NCBI GenBank assembly: GCA_013368325.1
Contig: JAACJK010000222.1
Coordinates: 723,709 to 787,708 of the forward strand
DNA: 64,000 nt
Direction: 5' to 3'
Source: Ephemerocybe angulata
Taxonomy: Eukaryota > Basidiomycota > Agaricomycetes > Agaricales > Psathyrellaceae
The first letter of the stretch is position 1, and every line of letters starts with the position of its first letter. Under the pieces are notes generated by a model. The model saw only the letters and a program-made list of their open reading frames with translations, did no database searches and had not been told where the DNA came from. This document shows positions 42,981 to 53,189 of the stretch, in pieces. A program made the position numbers and the translations under genes.

Positions 42981-44092
42981 ATGACTGACTCTCATCCCAC
43001 GAAATTTCTCTCCAATATACCGAAAGATATAGCTTGGTCAATATTCGAGGATCTGGTAAACGATACCAGGATACGCCGTTCTTGGAGATGGCAATGCGCT
43101 CTGATCAGCAAGGAAGTGAAATCATGGTGGGTACAGAACTTGAGAACAAACCGCGGAAGTTTGACTGACTTCAGGATTATAGGGTGGAACCGGCTCTTTA
43201 CCGCTGTATTGGGCTTTACTCCTCGCATAAGGTTACCAAATTCTGCGAGACCATCGCTAACCACCCTTCGAAACCCCCCAACTTTTTCACCAACCACGTC
43301 AAAACACTGGCTGTTGGTGTCCAGCCTTCAGCTCAGGAAATGATTCTGCTCCTAAAAGGTTGTACAGGAGTTGAAGCGCTCCTGCTGCAGTTCTCTCTAC
43401 CCCCAGCAACCTCGAACGAGCGTATAGAAGCACTCTGGGCTGGACTATCCCCGAATTCACCTTTGCATCCCCATCGCTGCTATAGCGAAGGCCAATCGCA
43501 CCTTCACGCATCCTATCCTTCGCAACGTCACCCGCATGGAGCTTCTATATGATCCTACCCTGGTTTGGGACTGGACATCATTTCGCGACCTCGAGAGTGT
43601 TACACACTTCAGTGTGAGTGTTCAGCCACTTCATCGGGATGCGGAGCCACCCATACGTAGAATGGATTGGCTGGAGAGGTTGGCCAAAGATATCGTACCA
43701 CTGTTACCGGTGTCACTGAAAGTCTTCATCGTCTCCCTATTCGATCTAAGCACCATAGCTGGTGAACGCCCTTCCTTTCTCCAAGCCATATCTGAAATCG
43801 ATATCCGGCTGGTCATTGGGATCAACTACAGCCCCTGGAATAAGTGGCATTGGTTCATCAAAAACGCAGTCCCGCACACTCTCGTCGACAACCAGGATTT
43901 CTGGGAACAAGCTGAGGTCATCGTGCGTCGAAGGCAACAGGGGGCGTTGAAGGTAATACTACTGTCCCTTGAAACCCCTCCCTCCATACTCACAGTCCAT
44001 TCAATTATCTATAGTGGCCTCCTAAGCCTGGACATCCACACGAAGCAGCCATTCTGCAGGACCTTCCTGGCTATCCGCACGATTGGGAATGA
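42981..44092 (+). pseudogene. F-box-like family II, copy 1, frameshifted
   Basis: Member of a second paralogous family (four copies here) whose N-terminus reads LSNIPKDIAWSIFEDLV, a short F-box-like helix. Exon 1 ends EVKSW and joins in phase 2 across GTGGGT...ATAG to VEPALYRCIGLYSS and PNFFTNHVKTLAV, which are family hallmarks. Near 43450 the frame must shift: one base appears to be missing within CCCCGAATTC. Reading then continues as IHLCIPIAAIAKANRTFTHP, TRMELLYDPTLVWDW and ending WHWFIKNAVPHT. A last exon after GTAATA...ATAG ends at 44092. The single defect could be a sequencing error. Confidence 0.65.
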
Positions 44093-44495
44093 CCCTGGAT
44101 TCTGGATTCTTCATGGCAACGTTGCATGTTTCGAAGGCTTTCGGAACGTCGAGAGATGGCATAACGAGCGTACTCTTGCTAACTATGTAGGAAATGGTCT
44201 GAAGTAGTAGTCGCTGGGCGTTGTACAAACCTGAGTGCCAAGTCGCATTCTTTTCCAGAGCCCCCAGAGGCTCGAAGAGGAAGGTACTTTCCCACCCCTT
44301 TGCATGGGCGCCTATCCTGGTTATAGGTCCACTACGATCCCCTATCCTTGGCCACGGGGCCATTTCTTTACATAACATATCTATAAAATTGTGCTGGATT
44401 GTATCACACTCAGGCGCCAGGATACAACGTTCGCGCCTCATGTACCCCACAATTGATTACGTATCAAAGAACATTGGCTGGTGACAGGGCAGATC
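44093..44495. other. Intergenic
   Basis: It lies between the frameshifted F-box-like gene and the MYND gene. Open frames here (44022-44450 minus, 44221-44484 plus) have no support. The right end holds a TATA box. Confidence 0.5.
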
Positions 44496-44503
44496 TATAA
44501 AAG
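44496..44503 (+). promoter_or_regulatory. TATA box of the MYND gene
   Basis: TATAAAAG, 84 bp before the ATG at 44580. Confidence 0.65.
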
Positions 44504-44579
44504 CCTCCCAGCCGCAAAGTTTAGCTCGACGCTTGCTTCTTCCTTCCGCCATCTTCAATTTCCACTCCCACCTGATCCA

Positions 44580-45564
44580 ATGTCTGCTCGATCCTTGTTC
44601 GACATCGGCCAGGCCGCCATGGGGGGTGTCAACTGGCGAAGGTGCCTGGACTACTACGTCAAGGCGATGAGGAAGATCTTGGAGGACGATAACGAGGACC
44701 TTGTTCAGACATATTTCAAGATCCAGCCTGAAGGCGAGCTCGAGACAATGCCAAATGAGCTCTTGGCAATGTCATTTCGCAATATAACTGCTCTGTTTCT
44801 CAAGCCGACGAAGTTCTTCACGCCAGGTATGACGAGAGCCATCTACACATCGTCGATATGCATGGGCAGTAACATCCCACCAGTTTCCTCCCCAGAAGCC
44901 TACGCGCTCATCGTTAGCCTCTCTGCACCCAGCAACGCTATCCCGTGGCCCCGCCTCGCCAATGCCTCTACCTTCAGAGAGCGACTCCTCCGCATGAGCC
45001 TCCAAACACACGCTTCATTGACCCTCGCCAACATCGCCTGGGACGCAGGCGATCCGGCGACAGCAATGAAGAACTTTGCCAAAGCGCTTGAGCTCTCTTC
45101 AGAGGAAAAGGACCTCTTCAGCCCCAAGCCTTCTCCGGGTATTGAGCTATGGATTTCGACTGGGTTTCGCGAAATGCGAGACAAGGTAGCGCTCCTCTTA
45201 AACATTGACCCCAACCTTCGGGATATACGCGACGAGGAGGTGAAGAGGAGTGTAGCATCGGGGGCGGTGGATATCAGGGAGGTACACGGTCTTCTTGGGA
45301 ACCCCGATGGTTGCAATCGTTGCAGGGCCCAGGACGTGAAACTGTTGCGGTGTTCGAGGTGCAGGATAGTGCCTTGTAAGTCCTATGCCACCAGTTTCGT
45401 GTTTACTCCCCGTACTAATTTCACTCTCTTAGACTGTGGAGCAGTATGCCAGAAAGCTGACTGGAAGTAAGTTAACTTTTAAACTTTTAATCGGCGTCCT
45501 TTTCTAAAGCGATACCTCCTCGCCTTCTAGAAGCCATAAATTGAATTGCAAGCCCTGGGACTAG
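44580..45564 (+). CDS. MYND-type zinc-finger protein
   Basis: Three exons (44580-45375, 45433-45466, 45531-45564; phases 1 and 2), 287 aa. The N-terminal 240 residues are helical and TPR-like (LFDIGQAAMGGVNWRRCLDY, ANIAWDAGDPATAMKNFAKA). The C-terminus is a complete MYND finger, C-x2-C...C-x2-C...YCGAVCQ...H..C, spread over all three exons (CNRCRAQDVKLLRCSRCRIV, YCGAVCQKADWK, SHKLNCKPWD). MYND domains bind proline-rich partners. Basidiomycetes have large families of short MYND proteins of unknown role. The downstream ATG was chosen because it lies after the TATA box and fits the conserved start; the same frame is open upstream to 44481. Confidence 0.9.
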
Positions 45565-46057
45565 AGACGATACAACAACTACGTTGAGACAACTCAATCA
45601 GTACCTAGTGACGTTACTTTGAGGCATCTTCAAAGAGATACGGAGCAATTCGAGTGCCTATCTGACCAGAAAGTACCATAACGTCCAACCCTCGTCATGG
45701 GCGCCTAAATTGATTAGCTGGTCACTGACCGCTGGAGCAAGCCAGGAGTTCCCTTTCCTTGTATCTGAAACACCTTCCGATGATAGAGCAACTACATTGC
45801 AACCAATCATCCGACTTTTTCATTTCTACTTACTTTACCACATCCCCCCATACATGCCTTCTTTCATGCACGTCTTCTTCCAAACCTTCTTCTCCGTCCA
45901 ACCACAATCATGACCATAGCCAGGAAATGAAATAAAGTAATACATACAGCTCGAGAAAAGAGATATAGCTATGAACAAAATGGATATACGCCCAGAGAGT
46001 CCATGGATCATAAACAAAAATCGTAATCAAAGTCGCCGCCATCCTCCCACCACCCAT
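45565..46057. other. Convergent intergenic region
   Basis: Between the 3' ends of the MYND gene and VPS27. It is A/T-rich near 45900-46020 and probably contains both 3' untranslated regions. No gene is seen. Confidence 0.5.
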
Positions 46058-48505
46058 TCAAAGGTCAATCAAGAGCGCCTCTTTCCTCTCCTCCTCCTGC
46101 TCAACACTAGCCGCATACGGGCTCTGCACCCCATACTGAGGGACCCCTGTCGGAGCAGCAGGCAGGCCAGCCAACGCGGCCGTGTTCGCCGTCGGCGGGT
46201 GCGGCGCATTCGCCAGCATCTGCTGCCTATACATATCCTCTTGCTGCCTCCTCTGCTCTGCAATCTGCTGCTGCTGCAGCGCCTGCTGCTGTCTCTGGAG
46301 CTGGAGCTGATACTGTTGCTGATACTGTTGCTGCTGCTGTTGCTGCTGCTGTTGAGCATGCTGCTGCTGCTGCTGATAGCCCGGACCAACAGTGTTACTC
46401 CTCCCCAAGCCAACATCATGAGACGCAGGAGGCGCACTCGCATACGCAACCGTATTATGCCTCGTCAACCCACCCTGGCTCTCGACCGACGGGGCGGGCG
46501 ACGCAACCTGCTGTGGTGGGGGAGACTGAGGAGCGTGTTGTCCAAAAGTCACCGGGGGAAGAGTGCTAAACTGCTGCTGCTGGGGTGGCTGCTGCATATA
46601 CGGGGCAGAGGCGAATTCGGGAGCGGGAGGAGGGGAAGCAACGGAGACAGGGGGCTGGGGTGCGGAAGGGGCAGAGGCGTATTGGAGAGGGGGCGCTGAT
46701 GGAATATTGTACATCTGACTCGGTTGCTGCTGCTGCGGTGGCGGGGGTGCCCACTGTGCCTGCTGAGCTTCGTTCGAGATCGCCAAGTTGGAGTACTGGT
46801 TCGTGAGCTGATCCACGGGTGGGGGAGAATAGATTTGCTGCTGCTGCACAGGTCCAGTCTGCTGAGGTTGAAGTTGCGGGCTCCATTGCTGATTGTATCC
46901 GGTGTGGTAGGCATTCCCTATGGGTTGATACGTAGGCGCCGCCGGAGCCATTGCAGCAGTCCGATACCGTGGCTGGCTGACCTGATGCGTCAGGATCTGG
47001 TCATACAGCTTGACAGCTTCTGAAAGTTTCGAATGCATGTCAGACAACACTTCTGTAAGGCGCGTGAGGACGACTGCACGGAGCATCTAAGAGAAAACAT
47101 ACCTTGCTTCCTGCCCGAGTCATCCAAGCTCATCGCCAACTTCGGTCGGAGACCGTTCGCTTTATCGTACAGCTCCGTTACAGCGGGATACCGTGAAAGG
47201 TCGCTCGAACCCTGGGCCTGTGCCGCCTCCATATGCTGGTTAAATGTCAAGATCGTGTCGGCTTCCTGCGTGCTGAGGTCGTAGTGGGGTATGATAGGAG
47301 GCGACGGCAATGCCGACGCGTGGTGATGATAGTTGGAAACTGGTTCTTGCGCAGGTGCACTGGGCCTCGGCGCGTTGGCTTCCCGCAGACTCGCCTCAAT
47401 CGCCGCCCTCAACTCCGGATCGTCCTCTGGGTCCTCAGCGACCGGTCGCGTCCGGCGGTCGACAATGGGCGGCTCCGAGGCCTGCCACGCGGGCTGGGAC
47501 GGTGTATAGCCTTTGGACTCTTGCAGCGATGCCTGGATAGCGCGTTGCAGTTCAGCGTCCTCGAGCTCCTGTCCATGCGGGCGGTGTGACCGCCGTTGCT
47601 GCTGGTCCTTCTTGGGAGGGGGTTTCGAGCTCTCCGCCTTCCGTGTTAGCTTCTTGAAGCACCCATCGCACACCCTCACCTCCTGCGTGATTCCATAGTG
47701 TGGCAGGGGCAGCGTCTTTGATGAGCACGCTTGGTCGAACACTTGGCCACAGTTCCTGCAGTGATGTTTCCGGTTGGTGAATGTAAACGCTGTCCTACAT
47801 CCCAGGCAGAGGTCCGAGTCGCTCCATTCGGGCGCCGTTTGAGTGTCAATCATCGCAGAGTTGGCCACCACTAGGTCCTTTGGAGGGAATTTGTAACCTG
47901 GGCACCGTGTCAGTTAGTCAGGAAAGTACACACAGCACCAGTACACACCATCTTTCTTCAACCTTTCGTAGACTTGCCCCGTATAACTCAGAATTGGCTT
48001 TCCCTCGAACGCAACACTCCAGTTCTGAATCAGCCGCAGTATTAGGTTCTTGACATCCTGGTTCAGGGTCGGGATCTTGAGAATGGACTCCAAATTGTCC
48101 ATGAACTCTCTCGATGCCACCTCCGCCAGGAATAGGTCGCCACCGTTCTTGACACAGACATCGCTAAGCTACAAGTTAGGAGTCAGACACCGCACTACCG
48201 CGTTCGTAAGCGACACAGTATGACGCACGCTCAACGCCAGCAACTGCACATTCGGGTTCTTGTGGTTCAATCTACGCTTGATAGCCCTCATTGCATCTCG
48301 TGCTGGAGCGCTCTTGGAGCGAATTTGGTCGCAGATTTCGAGGTTCAGAGCAATGTCTTCCGAACCCGAGGGTAGAAGCTCTGAAGTTGCGCGATCTACA
48401 TGCAACGACATCGTCAACAATGAATTCAGCGATTAGTCGTCAAGACATACCGATTGCATCGTCGAGTTGCGATGTACCCCATATCCAAGCACCAAGTCCT
48501 GCCAT
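46058..48505 (-). CDS. Vps27, ESCRT-0 subunit
   Basis: Five exons (48505-48451, 48395-48229, 48168-47949, 47897-47103, 47052-46058) give 743 aa. Domains in order: VHS (residues about 5-145; [36 protein letters not shown]); FYVE finger (about 170-230; [23 protein letters not shown]), which binds PI3P on endosomes; two ubiquitin-interacting motifs ([30 protein letters not shown]); a helical region for pairing with Hse1; and a long Gln/Pro-rich tail with PSAP motifs for Vps23/ESCRT-I. The protein ends LLIDL, a clathrin-box motif. It sorts ubiquitinated membrane proteins into multivesicular bodies. It is longer than yeast Vps27 because of the poly-Gln tail. No defects were seen. This is a conserved housekeeping gene inside an otherwise lineage-specific region. 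Confidence 0.97.
46247..46377. repeat. CAG/CTG repeat inside VPS27
   Basis: Interrupted CTG triplets (CAG on the coding strand) encode the poly-Gln tract of Vps27, with runs of up to ten Gln broken by Ala, His, Tyr, Leu and Arg. The tract is likely to vary in length between strains. Confidence 0.85.
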
Positions 48506-48888
48506 CGTCGTCGTCTAAAGAGAAAGTACCGCGCCTGGAAGCAGTGCGCAGCGTCAGTGAACGGGCGCTGACTAAGCCGCTCCCAAGGCTATAAGCGCCT
48601 GATCTTCTCCAGTCGGGTCAGCGTTTGTGACAGGAGACTCCCTAGAAATATGTCGACTGGCTTTCAAGCCAAAATGTTCCATGTCTATTCGAGCTCAATA
48701 GGCCTTGTTATTGATAGATATTTTAAATCCATGACATCTCACCGTGACCACATATGTAGGCATTCAAAAAGGACGGGTTTCTCGGGGTATGCCCAGAGAT
48801 CTATATAAATGAGCGTAAAAGGATTGACTACTGGATGTTCATCGATTCAAGAGCGGCTACGTTGAAGTGACAAGTATCGGTGTCATTG
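48506..48888. other. Intergenic, VPS27 upstream region
   Basis: Contains the VPS27 promoter and the 3' end of the next minus-strand gene. No gene or clear TATA box is seen. Confidence 0.5.
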
Positions 48889-49888
48889 TTATGGTAGGAA
48901 TGCTCCAGTACGCGGTGCCCGCACCGACTCGCCGACTCTCCGTTTCCGGCGCTCTTCAATCTTCTCTTCAGCCTGAGTCCAAAAGTCCCTCTCCTTGCAA
49001 GGAATATACGCCCAATCCTTTCTCAGATCCACCAGACCTCGAAATATAACATGCGGTCCTAAAACACCCTCTTCACAGTCGACGTACTCCGGGATGCCGG
49101 AGGTCTCCAGAATGATAACCCTAGGGTCCATTCCACACAGCTCGTCTGCATCTCTAAGCGAGGCAACCCGAACCCACAGGACAATCACCCGGACGCTCCT
49201 TGGCACCAGCGGGAGTATTCCCGCGAGGAAGACCCCCGATTCCGGAACGGAGCGAAAGACATTCCCGGGCCCTCGAACGCACAAATGCGTCAGACTCTCC
49301 ATGGTCTCCAACTCCTTCCAGTCCCACGAAGTAGCCCACGGCTGTCCGAACATGAGTTCTAGGTGTGTGAGGCCTCGAAACACTGCCGGGGGGTGATACC
49401 TGAGCGTGGGGATCATAATCGACAGTCGCTCGGGCACCAGTGAAGAAACAGCGTCGTGCAGGCCAGCGGCATATTCGGCGTTGGGTAGAAGGCGAAGGAG
49501 AAGAGTATGAACGCTCTTGCATGCTTTTAGAACTTCCAGCACTTGTGCGGGGGGATGGGCCCACCCTCTTGGTATCGCGAGCGTTTTGACGTGGACGGCG
49601 AAGAAGTCTTGAGGTTTAGTCGGGTGTCTTATAACACAGGAGTGGAATGCGGCGAAAGTTGCCTTGTTGTCGACGAGGACGTGCCGATAGAGGACAGGCT
49701 CTACCCTGCGGATAATTCAGTATACAAACAATCCCTGGTTGCCGATAGGATGCATACCATGTTTTGACTTTCTTGGAAAGCAGAGCCCACTTCCAGGAGG
49801 AGGGCGTCCGGTCCGAGACAGCCTCCTCTATGATAATCCTGCCGACGTCCTCTGGTAGGTCAGAAAGTCTCGACAAAGCGTAATCCAT
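48889..49888 (-). CDS. F-box-like family II, copy 2
   Basis: Two exons (49888-49758, 49705-48889; phase 2), 315 aa. The first exon is 131 bases and encodes RLSDLPEDVGRIIIEEAVSD ... WKWALLSKKVKTW, an F-box-like start. The second reads VEPVLYRHVLVDNKATFAAF, FFAVHVKTLAIPRGWAHPP, LTHLELMFGQPWATSWDWKE, LTHLCVRGPGN and VIVLWVRVASL, with weak leucine-rich character, and ends in a basic tail. It is the most complete of the four copies with no defects. Likely a substrate adaptor of a ubiquitin ligase by analogy, not shown. Copies 3 and 4 follow upstream on the same strand. Confidence 0.85.
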
Positions 49889-50508
49889 GGGGAGAGTACT
49901 TGGGTCGAGGAAGGTAAGAAGTAGAGAAGGGATTTCTCATCTTCAATTTATGCTTCTATCATTGGTTGGGGTAAGTTTTATGATCACATCATACCCCGGT
50001 TCCCTCTCTCCTGTCGTAATTTTGCGGCAGGGAAAGGAGAACAATTGCAACGCATGCGTCCTGCATCGTGTAGGTAGTAAGGGGATGGCGTGCCGGCTCG
50101 AAGGGAATGAGTTGATTGTGCAGGAGCCGGGTCATACACGAGGGCCTGTTTACATCCGCCAAAACGACCCAGTTCCCAAAAGATTGTTCTCAGGTCATAT
50201 CGTGGTCGCTGAGAAGGAAGGCACTCGGCGAACGCTCGGCGCTAATGGGGAGTTGGGGCTGCTGAGTCAGCAATTCTCATCACTAGCGCCCAGGCCGCGG
50301 AGGGTCCGGGCGGTTGGCCTTCACTGCGGTGCTCCTGCAGATACCTTGGTACTGCTGAGATCCATTTGCGACTTCCTTGAAGGAAAGCTCAAATTGGCAG
50401 CGCCCGAGTGCAAATGTGTGGTTATTTTGGATCGGAGACGTCCTGGTTTTGCGACCTAATATCGTGGAATGAATGGATCAGTGCCTGCTTTATTCAGATG
50501 GTGTCGAA
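49889..50508. other. Intergenic
   Basis: A plus-strand frame at 49887-50459 (190 codons) is open but begins with GTG, overlaps the start of the neighbouring gene and has no splice or promoter support. I do not call it. Nothing else is seen. Confidence 0.4.
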
Positions 50509-51567
50509 TTAAGACGACGACTGTAGATATGTAAGTCTCATTCCTCTGAGCTGATCCCAGGGCTGAGTGCGATTCGTACCTCTTCCGCTGAGTCCAGCCT
50601 GCGTTTCCAGGTTTCAATCTTGTCTTCAGCCTGTCTCCAAAATTCCCGCTTCTCGGGAGAATCAAGCGTCAACTCCTCCTTGATATCAACATAGCTCTGA
50701 AGCATCGGGGTTTTCGCCGAATTCCACAGAGTTACAGTACGTCCGGAGCTCTGGCGCCTTCAAAACAATGATCCTCGAGTCCATCCCAGACACCTCTTCT
50801 ACACCCTCCAAAGAAGCAGCTGTAACCCACAGCACAATAACGCGAACCCTTCTGGGAATTACCAGTAAGGCTGGTCTGATAAACGCTCCAGATTGAGCGA
50901 CAGAGTCAACGACTTCATATGGTCCTCGAACGTAGAGATGCGTCAGGCATTCCATGGCTTCTAACCCTTTCCAGTCCCATGAGGCGCATGCTGGGTCCAT
51001 GGTCATGAAGAGGAGCTCGAGATGTGTAAGACCCCGAAGACTTGAATGAGGAAGATATTTGATGCCAGGAAGCAGAATCGACAGTCGTTTGAGCGGCATT
51101 GAAAAGGCAACTCGAAACTCGGGTGGAAGACCAGCGCCAAACAGGAGACAGGGAATGACCCGGATGAGGAGTATTTGTACACCTTTGCATTCCTGTAGGA
51201 TCATAGAGATTTGTTCTGAGGTGGGAAACGAATTGTTGAGGATTGCGAGTGATTTAACGTGCATGGCGAAGAAGTTGGGAGGTTTGGTCGGGTGGGATAC
51301 GACCGAGGATTGAAAGGCGATAAGTTTGGCTCTTTTATCGAGAAACACGCAGCGGTATAAGACTGGCTCTACCCTATCGTATAGGTTCGTTCGATTAGAC
51401 AATCGTCAGAGCCAAACTTGAAACCAGGCGGCGTACCATGATTGTATCCTTTTGGAGACCAGAGCGACTTGCCATGAGCTTGGCTCTTGGTCCCAGACAA
51501 CTTCCTCAAATATAGTCCTGCCAATGTCCTCTGGCAGGTCAGAAAGCCTGGAGCAGGCAGAATTCAT
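50509..51567 (-). CDS. F-box-like family II, copy 3, probable frameshift
   Basis: Exon 1 is 51567-51437 (131 bases, as in copies 2 and 4) and joins in phase 2 to an exon from 51373. It begins RLSDLPEDIGRTIFEEVVWD, then VEPVLYRCVFLDKRAKLIAF, FFAMHVKSLAILN, LRGLTHLELLFMTMDPA and VIVLWVTAASLEG. That frame stops at 50686. The adjacent frame carries an obvious continuation (SYVDIKEELTLDSPEKREFW, QAEDKIETWKRR), which a GTACGA...ACAG intron links to a stop at 50509-50511. The switch must occur near 50700-50712. I found no intron that fits, so a one-base indel is likely, either real or an assembly error. Confidence 0.7.
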
Positions 51568-51789
51568 CCTTAGGCCTGGCGAAAGTAACCTCCGAAAGAA
51601 AGGGGCAATTGCAATCCACCACAACAGGACAGAACTCTGCTGACTCAGCAATTCCCATCACTATCATGGCACTTCTGCCAGTGCCACCATCTCCTCCCAA
51701 GCGCAACGACGTGAAATAAACTTGAAGTAACAAGGTATCATTCGCAATCTGGTGGCTATAGGTGTAATACTCTATCAGTTTCTAAAGGA

Positions 51790-52746
51790 TCATCTATGTC
51801 TACGTTTTTGAACCTTGCGTTCGGCCTGACTCCAATAGTCCTCTTCGCGACATGCAACGTACATCCAATCGTTTCTCAGGTCCATGTGGTTCCGAAATAT
51901 GACATGCGGGCTGACGACGGCCTCTTCGCAATCGACGTACTTCTCTTTCCCTGACGTTTCCAGAACAACCACCCTCGGATCCATCCCACCCAGCTTCTCT
52001 GCGCCCCTAAGCGACGTAACCCTGACCCAAAGAACAATCACCCCCACGCTTATAGGCACCAGAGGCAGAATCCCCTCAAGAAATGCCCCTGACTCTTCAA
52101 GAGAGCAGAAGAAGTTCTCTGGTCCTCTAACGCAAAGGTGCGTTAAAGACTCCATGCCTTTCAAGTCTGCCCAGTCCCACTCCATCACCCCTGGGTGCCC
52201 AAACAGAAGCTCGAGGTGTGTGAGGTTCCGGAAAATAGAATGGGAGAAGCCGCCGAAGGTTGGGATGAATATCGACAGTCGCCGAGGCGCCAGCGACAAT
52301 GCGGTCACGTCGAAAACAGCGGCGCACTCTGCTGTCAGGGGGAGGAGACGAAGGAGGAGTGTGTGTACCCCACTGCATGCCTCCAATACCTCCAGCACCT
52401 GGGACGGGGGGTATGCCCAGCCTCTTGGTATTGCGAGCGTTTTGACGTGCATGGCGAAGAAGTTGGGACTCTTGGCAGGATGCGCCATTATGGAGGCGTG
52501 AAATGCGGCGAATGAGGCCTGGTCATCGAGCAGAACATGGCGATAGAGGACTGGCTCCAGCCTACGCTAGGCGTGATTAATCCTTGAACCAACTTCGCAA
52601 AATTACGGTGCTTACCATGTTCTGACTCTCTTGGAAAGCAAGGCCCATTTCCAGGACATTGGTGTCGCGTCAGAAACGGCCTCCTCGAGGATGATCCTGC
52701 CGATGTCCATTGGCAAGCCAGCGAATCTCAAGTGAGTGTTGTTCAT
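51790..52746 (-). CDS. F-box-like family II, copy 4
   Basis: Two exons (52746-52616, 52561-51790; phase 2), 300 aa, intact. It starts RFAGLPMDIGRIILEEAVSD, followed by LEPVLYRHVLLDDQASFAAF, FFAMHVKTLAIPRGWAYPP, LTHLELLFGHPGVMEWDWAD and VIVLWVRVTSLRG, and ends in a basic QAERKVQKRRHR tail. It is closest to copy 2, sharing the TLAIPRGWA segment. The three minus-strand copies are probably recent tandem duplications. Confidence 0.85.
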
Positions 52747-53180
52747 TGTGTTGTGGGGGTTCGAGAGAAATAGATGAAAGCGAACAAAACGATCGAGCGA
52801 GGCTTTTATCCTCGGTTTCCATAAGTTTGGGGCATCCGTTGATAGCTATGTTGGTCCAGACACACCGCCCCCGTGAGGATGATGGTCATCCTCGCCCGCG
52901 AGGATGATTATGTAAGCTGTAAATAATGCCCACGCTAGATCAAACCTGCTGTGTGCCACGCCTGAACGGCGTGGCACAGCTCTTTCAACATCCCAATCCG
53001 CTCAGTGCACCTCGGATATCCAGAGCCTAGGAGGAGGAGAAAGAGGGCAGGAGGCTTTTAGATCTTATAGTTCCTTATCCCTGGCCGTTACGTCCACCCC
53101 TTTCTTTTCCAATATGGATATCGAGCGCAGTGCGTCCGCCCACCAATGTCTGTGTAGAGATTACTCCCAGATTTCAGAAT
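52747..53180. other. Upstream region with palindromes
   Basis: No gene. It contains a 19-bp palindrome GAGGATGATGGTCATCCTC (52875-52893) and a perfect 11-bp hairpin (52952-52978). The tandem repeat array starts at its right end. Confidence 0.5.
52952..52978. other. Perfect hairpin
   Basis: TGTGCCACGCC, five-base loop TGAAC, then GGCGTGGCACA: an 11-bp stem without mismatch. It lies about 200 bp upstream of the copy-4 F-box-like gene and before the satellite. Bacterial-type terminators do not apply here; it may be a cruciform-forming or protein-binding site, or a relic of an inverted-repeat element. Confidence 0.6.
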
Positions 53181-53189
53181 GTGTTTCTT

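Noticed and set aside
42453..43041. Minus-strand frames of 124-187 codons between P450 copy B and the F-box-like gene
   Set aside because: Several overlapping frames with random composition in a divergent promoter region.
45971..46699. 242-codon plus-strand Leu/Arg-rich frame
   Set aside because: Antisense of the CAG-repeat tail of VPS27.
49887..50459. 190-codon plus-strand frame
   Set aside because: Starts with GTG, overlaps the first exon of a supported minus-strand gene, has no supporting signal, and the composition is not convincing.
52952..52978. Hairpin as a transcription terminator
   Set aside because: Intrinsic terminators of this type belong to bacteria, there is no T-run, and the position is upstream of a gene.
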